In this document: in pieces, positions 54,300 through 62,943 of the stretch
Layout of the letters: every line of letters begins with the position of its first letter
Numbering within the stretch: the first letter of the stretch is position 1
Origin: Hortaea werneckii
Taxonomy: Eukaryota; Ascomycota; Dothideomycetes; Mycosphaerellales; Teratosphaeriaceae
Direction of reading: 5' to 3'
NCBI GenBank assembly: GCA_037044905.1
Contig: JBAOKB010000037.1
Coordinates: 682,001 to 746,000 of the forward strand
Length of the DNA stretch: 64,000 nucleotides
The notes under the pieces: generated by a model
The model's input: only the letters and a program-made list of their open reading frames with translations
Told to the model about the DNA's origin: nothing
Database searches by the model: none
Translations under genes and position numbers: made by a program

Positions 54300-54542
54300 T
54301 TTGGCAGATGGACTTGTTCTGAACATGCAAACCAAGTGCATCCACCCGTACTTAAGTGTTTGTCACCCCTCACGCTGCAACTGCGGGGGCGAATCATGAT
54401 GATGGTGCTTCCAGTGCCCATCTCCAATGGTATAGCTAAGTTTGGTCATTCCCCGAGAGGACTCCATCCTGTCGGGTCTGAAGGAGGAAGTCCAGTACGC
54501 TCCATGCCAGATAGTATGACAATCATGGGTTCGAGACCCAAT

Positions 54543-54991
54543 CTATAGTGAAGCCGCAGCTTCGATTGCTCCGGCCCCCTTGAAAGTCCTCGAGCTTGTT
54601 ATTTCCACAGAGACGGGGTACTTCCATTCCATGAATTTGGCCCAGCCTGAAAATTTGAGGGTTAGCATTGCAACTGTGTGACATGGATAGTATTGTGATG
54701 TGGTGAAACTGATTGTCAGGTAGCATCTTGGAGGGTTGCAGGTGTATACATACTCCAATACGCGCACTTCCTCCCAAAGTATTTGCCCAGATACGGCACA
54801 AGGACCATAGTCAAGAGCAGTTCCAGCTGCTGCAAGCTCTCGCGCCACTCCCGCTCTGCATCGCTGTATTCGTCGTCGTCACTTGGCGACTCGGAGGTGC
54901 TGCTGCCGGCGGAGGAGGAGGGGAGGGAGTCGACCGGCTCGATGTCCTCCTCGATGGGAGTATGGATGTCGGCGTAGCTGGACAGGTCCAT
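54543..54991 (-). CDS. Mim2/Emr1-like mitochondrial outer-membrane protein
   Basis: Two exons, 54991-54754 and 54646-54543, encode 113 residues. The intron is 107 nt (GTATGT donor, TTCAG acceptor), phase 1. An acidic, Ser-rich cytosolic part (about 1-50) is followed by EREWRESLQQLELLLTMVLVPYLGKYFGRKCAYW, joined by splicing to SWAKFMEWKYPV. The W-x-ES-x-(Q/E)LELL, GK(Y/F)FGR and K-x-MEWKYPV elements are what I associate with fungal Mim2/Emr1 proteins. Those small tail-anchored subunits help insert alpha-helical proteins in the mitochondrial outer membrane (Mim1-Mim2) or regulate ERMES contact sites (Emr1). The splice junction is strongly supported because it restores the single membrane segment. 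The start at 54991 gives the usual short N-terminus. Confidence 0.75.
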
Positions 54992-55334
54992 GGCTGAGTA
55001 ATACAAGGGCGGAGCGGACAGTGAGGGAGGTGTGAGTATGTGTGCCGCCGTAGCAGCCGGAAAGAAATTGAAGTTATTATGTTTATAGTCTTGGATTGTA
55101 TACAGATCTCCCCATTCGAAGCTCATCCTCATCCGGACCATTCGCGGCGGAAGCAGCCTCGGAGCCGACCCGCCTTCGGAGTTAATCGGACTTGGTGAAA
55201 TCTGACTGCCTGTGAACCTCAGGCCGAAACGTCCAGAAATCGGACGCCGTCGCGGGGCAGGCCAGGCGAGCCAGCGGAGTCACATCTGGATTATTGTTGC
55301 TGCGACAGCACTTTCATTTCACACACCCAACAAC
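54992..55334. promoter_or_regulatory. Divergent promoter between Mim2-like gene and eIF2-beta
   Basis: Only 343 bp separate two start codons facing in opposite directions, so both promoters and 5' leaders must fit here. The two products (mitochondrial import and translation initiation) are both growth-linked. No specific motif is claimed. Confidence 0.5.
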
Positions 55335-56390
55335 ATGGCGGACGAAGATCTGCAGCTGAAGCCGCGAAAGAGCGTGGCTTTCGCCGACGGCCAGACCATC
55401 GTCGACGGTGACGGCCAGGTCACCTCCTCCAACATGACCGAAGCCGGCGAAAAAGATTCCGCCGAATCGCACGGCAAGAGCGAAGGCGACCAGGCCGTGG
55501 ATGAGGTGACCCAGATGTTCGAGGGGCTGGCCAAGAAGAAGAAATCCAAGAAGCCCAAGAAGACGGATGACGGCGAGGAAGGGGGCGAGGAGAAGGTCGC
55601 AGACGACGGTGAAGTCGACCTCAGTGCGCTCAAGAAAAAGAAGAAGAAGAAGGCGAAGAGCGCAGAGGACGACTTCGAAGCCAAGCTGGCCGAGGCGGGC
55701 GCCACCGGTGACGATGCTGCTGCCCCCTCTGAAGACAAGGAAAATGCCGCCCCGACCGGCGTACAGGAGGGTGACCTCGTCAAGGGGACAGGCATCTGGG
55801 CCCACGACGAGCAGAAACCCATCAACTACGAATCCCTGCTCTCGCGCTTCTTCGCTCTGCTCCACGACAGCCATCCCGACCTGGCCAGCAGCGGCGGCAA
55901 GAGCTACAAGATCCCACCGCCGCAGTGTCTGCGAGAAGGCAACAAGAAGACCATTTTCGCCAACATTGCCGAGATCTGCAAGCGTATGAAGCGTACGGAC
56001 GAGCACGTTACGCAGTTCCTGTTCGCTGAATTGGGTACTTCGGGTTCCGTGGACGGCTCGCGACGACTAGTCATCAAGGGTCGGTTCCAGCAGAAGCAGA
56101 TTGAGAACGTGCTGAGGAGATATATCGGTAAGTCATTGCCCCAACACCCATTTAGCGTCTTGATGGACACACACATACGCAAAAGGACAAGGAACAGGCA
56201 AAGCTGACACAGATAAATAGTGGAATACGTCACGTGCAAGACCTGCCGTAGCCCTGACACCGAGCTGAACAAGGGTGAGAACCGTCTCTACTTCGTGACG
56301 TGCAACTCGTGCGGCTCCAGGCGATCCGTCACCGCCATCAAGACCGGTTTCTCTGCCCAGGTCGGCAAGAGAAAGAGACAGCAAGCTTAG
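55335..56390 (+). CDS. SUI3: Translation initiation factor eIF2 subunit beta
   Basis: Two exons, 55335-56127 and 56221-56390, encode 320 residues. The 93-nt intron has GTAAGT donor and a CTGAC branch, phase 1. The N-terminal half is disordered, with two lysine blocks ([10 protein letters not shown] near 66 and KKKKKKKAK near 98) that bind eIF5 and eIF2B-epsilon. The core includes [80 protein letters not shown]-terminal zinc ribbon is formed by CKTC and CNSC. It is part of the eIF2 ternary complex that brings Met-tRNAi to the ribosome. Yeast Sui3 has three lysine blocks and only two are evident here. Confidence 0.96.
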
Positions 56391-57265
56391 ACGCATGTTT
56401 AAGCTTGTCGTTTTGTATCGAGCGGTCATGGGGGAAAGTGAACCGAGCCAGCAGAACCCGCGCCGCTACCGGTCACTTCTTGCCTAGGAAGTTGGAGGGA
56501 GTGGGAAAGACGGTGGTAGAAAGGTTCCGAGTATTGCTACACAGCAGAGAGAAAACAGGTGAGAAAACAGGTGAGAACAATGGGTTAGTGTGGCGTTTCG
56601 GCGTCCGCGAGGGCTCTTGATGATAGCGTAGATGGTCATGGTGGTATGTACGAGCACAAAAAAGCATATGAGCCTCCATCAGAACACTTTTGCCGCTTTC
56701 GCCATTCCTTCTCTGCCCCATTGCTCCTCGAGTCATGAACGATAGAGCTCTCCGTTTACTAACGTACACGTCATGGCTTGTGGGATATTGTGTTACTGTC
56801 GAGATACGTAGTAGCTTATTAGTCGCTGTAGGCTACCTCCTTCCTCTCTTTCTCTGTATGACTGGTGGAAATGCTGATGCACGTCATCCAAATACCTTAT
56901 GCTAATCTCTGAGCAAAGAGGGCGAGAAGGCCGATTGAGCTTACCAAGAGTTGTGTTTCCGTGCCCTCGCCTCGTGGGACAGTCAAAGGCAGTAAGGATA
57001 GGGAGAGGCTTCTCGCGTGAGGAGAAGCTGGTCGTAACGTTTGTGTTTGTGTCGGGCACAAACTCGAAAGAGCACACAGCCGCAGTGACTGTTAATCAGG
57101 AGAGATCAAGACTGAGAGTGGCCCCCCCCGAAATACTTCAGACCTCCTTTTGGAAAAGAGCCTAGGGATTTCCGACCTTCTAGAAAGCAGTATTCCCCAA
57201 CTGGTCCATACGAAAAGGCCTTCTAAAGAATCCACAGACGCACAAGCTCCTTTTCGAAAGATAAA
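56391..57265. other. Intergenic spacer, no recognised gene
   Basis: 875 bp between two plus-strand genes. A 13-bp direct repeat (GTGAGAAAACAG type) lies near 56548-56577. Nothing else is recognised. Confidence 0.4.
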
Positions 57266-57883
57266 ATGACGACGCAAAACCGCGCCCTCTGCAAAGTCCC
57301 CATCTTCCGCCGCGATCCAGTCCCCCCAACCCAACTCCTCTCAATCCTACACACCGACGCTAAAAATCTCTATCATCAAGACCTGCACATCCACCACCGC
57401 GGCTGCTGCGGCAGGGTGAACTTATGTACGCTCTACATCCCCCTAACGCCCTCTAGCGAGTCACAAAGACAGCAGGCGCGAGAGGGACAAGATACGTCCG
57501 GCGCAGCGGCGATGGAAGCTGAGCAGTACGATGCAGGAAAGGGGAGAGGAAGGGGAAAGGGGAGCAGAGCGCCGGATGTAGTCATCTCACTCCCGTCTAG
57601 GATCACGTTGAAGTTGATTCCGAGGGAGGGTCCGGGGTACAAGTTTACCACGGCCACCGGGGTATTGGTTGATACTGAGAGGCCGGATTTCGATCCAGAG
57701 AATCGTCAGGATGGACGTAAGGGCGAGGAAGCCAGTGGCGGGGAGAAGTTGGAAGTTGATCGAGTTTTTGAGCTTGAGCTTAGTCTTGTGGGTGGACAGC
57801 TGGTCGGAAGTACTGATGTGTATTGCTCTGTTTGCTCGGCGTGGATGGATCGGTTTTTGGGCTTGCTGCCGGGGTGTTGTTAG
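57266..57883 (+). CDS. Hypothetical protein with paired cysteines
   Basis: Single open frame for 205 residues from an ATG in AAAATGA context. Cysteines cluster at two places: GCCGRVNLC near 46-54 and YCSVCSAWMD near the C-terminus, ending GCC. Between them are a Gly/Arg/Lys-rich stretch, a beta-like segment (VVISLPSRITLKLIPREG) and a hydrophilic loop. The first and last parts could form one cysteine-coordinated site. No signal peptide or membrane segment. Family not recognised. The coding look (no stop for 206 codons, coherent hydrophobic pattern) is reasonable but not decisive. Confidence 0.5.
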   Translation: MTTQNRALCKVPIFRRDPVPPTQLLSILHTDAKNLYHQDLHIHHRGCCGRVNLCTLYIPLTPSSESQRQQAREGQDTSGAAAMEAEQYDAGKGRGRGKGSRAPDVVISLPSRITLKLIPREGPGYKFTTATGVLVDTERPDFDPENRQDGRKGEEASGGEKLEVDRVFELELSLVGGQLVGSTDVYCSVCSAWMDRFLGLLPGCC

Positions 57884-58484
57884 ACTGGGAGGTGGTTGTC
57901 AGAGCAAGGGCGGAAGGAGCAGCATATGGGGTAATACTAATGATGCGATTGGGATTGAGGGGCTCCTATGAGAAGAGATCATCTCCGTAATCCAGAGACG
58001 TCGTCAGAGCACTGTATGGTCATCTGGGGGAGAATCAAGTCGTTTTTCTTCCGCAAGAAGTCTCAGGAAGGTCCAAACGTGCCCAAGTATGTCTTTCGCT
58101 CACATCGCCATTGTCGGCCTGCCTTTTATCGTAGTACACTGGATTTGCATCCACATCTACCGTGGTGTAATTCTTGGATTCGAAGCACGACATGAGTTAC
58201 GAGTGCAAGGCTCCGCGCCAACGCACTGTCCGCACCGGCGCTGGTCGGTGAATTACATGACTACCTCAACAAAACAATCACAAGCCTGCATTTCATGACC
58301 ATCCCTGGCTTTCTATTCTCCTTCCAACGAAACTGGAATGTTGTGGGGATGTTTTATGCTTTATTGGTTGTCACATGCGCATGAATTAGCGTACCATAGT
58401 ATATTGAAGCTCGATTTGTTGGAGAAGAATATGTGTCCCCCTTCCGTATCTCCCCACATCACAGTACGCTAATCAGTAAACAGA
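57884..58484. other. Intergenic spacer
   Basis: 600 bp between the hypothetical gene and the degenerate tandem array. Nothing recognised. Confidence 0.35.
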
Positions 58485-59450
58485 CGGAGAACAAAGGAGC
58501 ATAGAGAGGCAAAGTCTTGTTTTGCAGAAATGGTTCTCGGCAGATTCTGCAGCACTGCTTCGACGTGAGAGACACAATGATCGATATGGCTGCATTTGGA
58601 ATGCAAATTCGCCATCGAGATGAACCTTTGGCCTCGCGAGAGCCTTGTAGAGCTGCGAAGAATCAGGGGTATGACGGGCGATATGGCGGCATTCGAATGC
58701 GACATTTCCATCGGGATGAACATCAAGTCTGGCGTAGACTTAATGTAGCTGCGACAAACAAGGGGCACAACGTGCTGTATCGCGACATTAGGATCGTCAT
58801 CTTTGAAAGAGCGGGCTATCGACTTCTCATAGAGGTACTAGCACTGCGAACATCTCAGAGGCGGAATGGTAGATACTGCTGCACCAGTGATCATGATTTT
58901 ATGGGGGATAACTACAACCCTCGGACAGATACAAAAGCATTGCGACAGCACGGGAGACGTGACGGTCGATATAGCTGCAATGAAGTGCAAACGTCGTCTA
59001 GAGAAAATTTATGTGCTTCGGATAGAAACAGGAGCGTTGCGATGATATGAAAGGCATGAGGTTCGATATGGTCGCACCGAGAATATTTGGCTTCCATGAA
59101 AAAGACTCCCGACCTTGGAAAAATGCAGTGCCATTACGACCAGATAAGGAGCTTAACGGTCGATATCGCTGCGTTAGGAATCATTGTCTTTCTAGAGATG
59201 GGCTCGAAAGTCAGAATCCGACACCGTACCATTAGAGCAATGTAAAGGCCATAAAGATCCCTGTAGCTGCACGAGAAACCTTCAACTTCCTGGAGATGGG
59301 CTCGAGGTTTTGGAGACAAATGGGAGCGATGCTGTTCCAATTAGAGCACAGAGGTCGATCTCGCTGCATCGCACATTACAATCTCAGTAGGGATAGATTT
59401 GGGGAGCAGGCCAGACGCAGTCGCGCTGCAGTGATATACGAGGCGGGAGT
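58485..59450. repeat. Degenerate ~97-bp tandem array, about 9-10 units
   Basis: A core resembling CGATATNGCTGCA, followed by a GAATNCA-like stretch and later by GCTGCGA/TTGCGA, recurs at 58582, 58679, 58775, 58871, 58967, 59064, 59161, about 59259 and 59357. Steps are 97, 96, 96, 96, 97, 97, about 98 and about 98. A weaker unit seems to precede at 58485. Units are strongly diverged (I judge roughly half the positions conserved) but the spacing is strikingly regular. A plus-strand frame (58517-59050) is open through five units, giving about 32 residues per unit (NGRY/DGRY near each start), but later units carry stops. Minus-strand frames are also partly open. It may be an eroded protein-repeat gene or a satellite. 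Confidence 0.7.
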
Positions 59451-59539
59451 ACTATGCCATTGCATCTGAAGATACAATTTTCGTGGAGACGTTCTAGCCT
59501 AGAATCTAACAACCTGCATTGGGAGACTCCGACCTACAT

Positions 59540-60082
59540 TCAGTCCATAGAGTCGCCTTCGTCACTATCTTCGCCGACGTCCTCCATGTCATGATCTTCG
59601 CCACCGACACTCCTCATTCCACGTCCCATGGCTTTGAAATGATCCACCGCCTCGTAGACTTCAGTTTGGCGTACAGCCGAATTTCCCGGCCCAGATCTCC
59701 CCTCTTGCTGCTGACGCGCATCTACCCGGGCGCACAACAAATCGTTGATCTCTTGGATGGTGACATCGAGCCGTGCCAGCTTAGTCAATGCCCGGAGTAG
59801 CCCCTTCTTCCAGCGCACAGGTGCTTTGCACCTCCATTCACCTTCGGCGACCTTCTCCTTTGGCTGGATACGCTTCGCAAGAATATCCTCGACTTTTCCG
59901 CCGAGACGAACATGCATCTCATTCAGTGCACGTTGCTTTGCCACAGCGCTGGAGCTACTCCGGCTCATGCTCTCTGCTGCATCATCCTCGGTCTTCGACT
60001 GGCTGTTCTCGCCAGTAGCTTCTTGGGTGATTCGCAGCGGCAGCTCGTTTGAAGCCGGTTTGTAGCGTAGTGGCAGATCCAT
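59540..60082 (-). CDS. Hypothetical charged protein
   Basis: Open frame for 180 residues from an ATG at 60082, with an in-frame TAG eight codons upstream. It is hydrophilic: a Ser/Gln/Glu-rich start, a helical segment (ALNEMHVRLGGKVEDILAKRIQP), then GEWRCKAPVRWKKGLLRALTKLARLDVTIQEINDLL (a basic amphipathic region) and an acidic tail (GGEDHDMEDVGEDSDEGD). No membrane segment or signal peptide. The acidic tail and basic helix are compatible with a nuclear or chromatin protein, but I do not recognise a family. Upstream minus-strand frames (to about 60440) could be earlier exons, as acceptor-like CTAACCAG is present near 60178, but phases are ambiguous. Confidence 0.55.
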   Translation of the reverse strand: MDLPLRYKPASNELPLRITQEATGENSQSKTEDDAAESMSRSSSSAVAKQRALNEMHVRLGGKVEDILAKRIQPKEKVAEGEWRCKAPVRWKKGLLRALTKLARLDVTIQEINDLLCARVDARQQQEGRSGPGNSAVRQTEVYEAVDHFKAMGRGMRSVGGEDHDMEDVGEDSDEGDSMD

Positions 60083-60479
60083 CGGAGTCGAGGCAGGGGG
60101 CCGCTATCGTCCTAGCGAGTAAATTCCTTTGCTTGAGTGTCCATGTAGTAGTCTCGGCGCTTCGAGTTCTACGAATCTGGTTAGTGGATAACAGGGGACT
60201 GTTAGCAGACATGGCATTACCTTTATGCGCTTTGGAGCCGGGTATGGTAAAGCGATAGGATTGGAGCTTGAGCGGGTGAGTTGGGTGTATTTGTAGGAGG
60301 GAAGGTTTGTTCGTTTCGAGAGTTCCGGAGAAATGCCTTCCGCACGTGAACATTTCTGCCAGCCACATGTGCTGAATTGCATTCACGTTTGCCACTTTGG
60401 CCCGTAATTTTGCAAAAAACACATGCTTAGTCCAACACATGATCGAGATCCGTTTGTGTCATACTGCTCGTGAAATCGT
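60083..60479. other. Spacer, possibly holding a 5' exon
   Basis: 397 bp upstream of the hypothetical gene and downstream of the amidohydrolase gene, both on the minus strand. A minus-strand frame with protein-like text (PSLLQIHPTHPLKLQSYRF) ends at a GTAATG donor-like site near 60220. It may be an upstream exon of the preceding entry. Confidence 0.3.
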
Positions 60480-62093
60480 TCACGAGGAGAAAACCTTCCG
60501 ACCATGAAACCACGTCTCACACACTCGCGCCTGGACCAGTGATAAAGGATCCCACTCCATTTTTGTCACCACAAAGTTCGCCTTCTTGGAGACGGCGAGG
60601 CTGCCTGTCCACGACTCCGCAAAACACGAATACGCACTTCCGTACGTCGCACTGGATACTGCTTGGCTGAGCGACAGGGCGAAGTCCGGATTGACAGTCC
60701 GAGTGTTCTCAGGCTCGCGAAGCGATCGTCTCGTGGTCGCGACATACAGATTTTGCAATGTACGATGCGGAGCCGTGGGCGTGTCTGAGCCTATGGCAAG
60801 ATTGGCACCTTCATCTAGGAACTCCCGATATGCAAATGCTCTTTTGCAGCGGTCTTTGCCAAGGAGCTTCGGCCATTCCTTCAAGAGAGAAGGATCGGCG
60901 TGTGCGGGTTGAACGGAGGCGGTAATGCCGGCTGCTGCGAGTCGAGCGCCGTCGCCTGGACTGGTCAGTTCGAGGTGCTCTATCCGATGGCGATGCCCTG
61001 GCGTGCCGAATTCGGAGAGCGAGTCTATCGCCAACTTCACAGCGCCGTCGCCAATGGCGTGCAATGCACATTGTAATCCGGCACGATCCGCTTTCTGAAC
61101 CACCGCGCCTAGAGCGTCGTATGACCAGATGACAGGCGCGGAATCATGTCCAGTGGTGTATGGTTCGAGGAGAGCAGCGGTGCACGAGTCTATAACGCCG
61201 TCACACATCAACTTAATCCCGGTGATCCATAAGTCTGGAGATGTCTCCTGATTGAATTTCTTTTGCAATTCAATGGCTTTTTCGACTTGGGCAAGATCAT
61301 CAGGAGTGGAATCTGTAGGTTTGATGAACCAATGTGCTGCGACGTGAACAGGAAGCTGACCCCCTTCTTCCTGACGTAGCTGCCACAGCGCATCCCAGGA
61401 GATCTCGTCCATGGCCATGTCGATAAGTCCAGTACAGCCAGATGCATTCATGTCATGTATAGCTCGACGAACTGCCTCAATCCGATCCCCTGGCGATGCC
61501 ACTTTGGCAAGGTGTGGCCAGACCAGGAATACACAAGCTGCCTCGCTGAAGAGCCCAGACGGGACACCATCAGCGTCGCGATAGATCTTACCACCTACAG
61601 GATCCGGCAGTGAATAGACCTCCATTTCCTTCATCGCAGGCGTATTACACCAGCTAGAATGAAGGTCTCTCGAATCGATGAAAATCGGCCTAGGATCCAA
61701 GTCGTCAAGCATACCGGCTGTCACATTGCCCTCCGTCATGTGTTCCATCCAGCCGCTACACATGATACGGGGGATTTCCGGATGCGTTTGGGCGTAGGCA
61801 TGTATGGCGGACCTTACGTCTTCCACATTCTTGCAATGCTCTAGGTCCAGCTTCTGGAGCTTTTGGCCGAGCAGAAGCGTATGCGCATGGCCGTCAATGA
61901 AGCCCGGCAAAACGTACTTTCCGTCAAGATCGTGGACGGTGGCGCTCTTTTCTGCTGCTGAGGCCCTTGCATGCTGGATGTCGTCGCCAATGTACGTTAT
62001 GAAGCCGTCCACAACAAGCATACATTTAGCAAAATGGCCATCGGGATTGTCTGTATAGAATCGACCGTTGACAAATAGGAGGCTATTTGGCAT
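60480..62093 (-). CDS. Amidohydrolase family 3 (YtcJ-like) metal-dependent hydrolase
   Basis: Single-exon gene for 537 residues beginning MPNSLLFVNGRFYT, the usual start of the family; the longer frame starts on a GTG. The composite domain strand LVVDGFITYIGD leads to the metal-binding FIDGHAHTLLLG (about 65-76). Further landmarks are GIKLMCDGVIDS, the HAIGDGAV motif, HRIEHLEL, VQPAHAD and the conserved GSDTPTA Asp. C-terminal residues return to the beta sandwich (ANFVVTKMEWDPL). Members hydrolyse C-N bonds in varied substrates; for this fungal clade the substrate is unknown. No signal peptide, so a cytosolic enzyme is expected. Confidence 0.92.
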   Translation of the reverse strand: MPNSLLFVNGRFYTDNPDGHFAKCMLVVDGFITYIGDDIQHARASAAEKSATVHDLDGKYVLPGFIDGHAHTLLLGQKLQKLDLEHCKNVEDVRSAIHAYAQTHPEIPRIMCSGWMEHMTEGNVTAGMLDDLDPRPIFIDSRDLHSSWCNTPAMKEMEVYSLPDPVGGKIYRDADGVPSGLFSEAACVFLVWPHLAKVASPGDRIEAVRRAIHDMNASGCTGLIDMAMDEISWDALWQLRQEEGGQLPVHVAAHWFIKPTDSTPDDLAQVEKAIELQKKFNQETSPDLWITGIKLMCDGVIDSCTAALLEPYTTGHDSAPVIWSYDALGAVVQKADRAGLQCALHAIGDGAVKLAIDSLSEFGTPGHRHRIEHLELTSPGDGARLAAAGITASVQPAHADPSLLKEWPKLLGKDRCKRAFAYREFLDEGANLAIGSDTPTAPHRTLQNLYVATTRRSLREPENTRTVNPDFALSLSQAVSSATYGSAYSCFAESWTGSLAVSKKANFVVTKMEWDPLSLVQARVCETWFHGRKVFSS

Positions 62094-62943
62094 TGTGAGT
62101 ATCACGCCAATGAATCAGTGTGAATCAGCGACTACAAGAAGTTGTGTGGCGGTGAGATTTACGAGACTGAATGTGTTAAGAAAGGGACTTCCGCACGACT
62201 TGCCGTTCAATGATAAGATGCTGTGTCTACTACTAGTGATTGGCACATGTCATCCACAGGGGGAGACAGGAAAAGCCAGCGAAGGTTTTTTGGGGCCGGC
62301 GCCATGGGGTCAAGATAGGGTGTCTGGGAAATAATTTGGACCACAGGATGAGCATCATCTCGGCGACGGAAATTCGACCCGAGACCGTGCCAAGCTTTTG
62401 GTCCTACCCGGAGAGGACGGACCTTGGCATATGAAGATTGAGAGACGGTCATCGTTTTGAATCGCTCTCGGAGGTGATGCGGTGGCAATAATGCTACTCC
62501 TTCAAAATATTGATAGTACAGCCGATGGAAGATGCTCAAGCCGGCGAAAAAGACTGATGAATCCTGGACCTTCTCCGCCCTGAGGTACTTATCCACCGTA
62601 GTAACACACTTCAAGCAGTCAATGCCCCCTCGTCTCAACGACAGACATTTCCACGAAGACTCCAGTCTTCCGTGCAGTCATATGGAACTTTGTGCTTCTT
62701 ATTTCGCCGCAGCATCACCGTCGTTATCCAAGACTTGGAAGTCCAATGCTAGCAAGGTGCTGAGTGTCAGTGCAACCATATGGACCATTACGCCCCTTAC
62801 ATTGTTGTAGAGTTACTGCGTATATCTGAGTCCTGAGATCCATCCCAGACGAAATTCTAAGGCCGAATGCAGCGATATCGACCTTTTAGCCCCTCAATTT
62901 TGTTCGCAATGCTAAAATCGCCATGTCTCCATCACAGCACAAA
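62094..62943. other. Intergenic spacer, no recognised gene
   Basis: 850 bp between two minus-strand genes. It should contain the amidohydrolase promoter. A 143-codon minus-strand frame (62207-62638) starts on TTG and has no resemblance to a family. Confidence 0.4.

Noticed and set aside
54478..54550. tRNA-like T arm (GGGTTCGAGACCC) near 54529-54541
   Set aside because: The hairpin and TTCGA loop look like a T arm, but no pairing acceptor stem, D arm or anticodon arm could be placed upstream on either strand.
55314..56006. 230-codon minus-strand frame opposite eIF2-beta
   Set aside because: Antisense shadow. The plus strand carries an unmistakable eIF2-beta with a zinc ribbon.
62207..62638. 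143-codon minus-strand frame upstream of the amidohydrolase gene
   Set aside because: It begins on TTG, shows no recognisable domain and overlaps the likely promoter.
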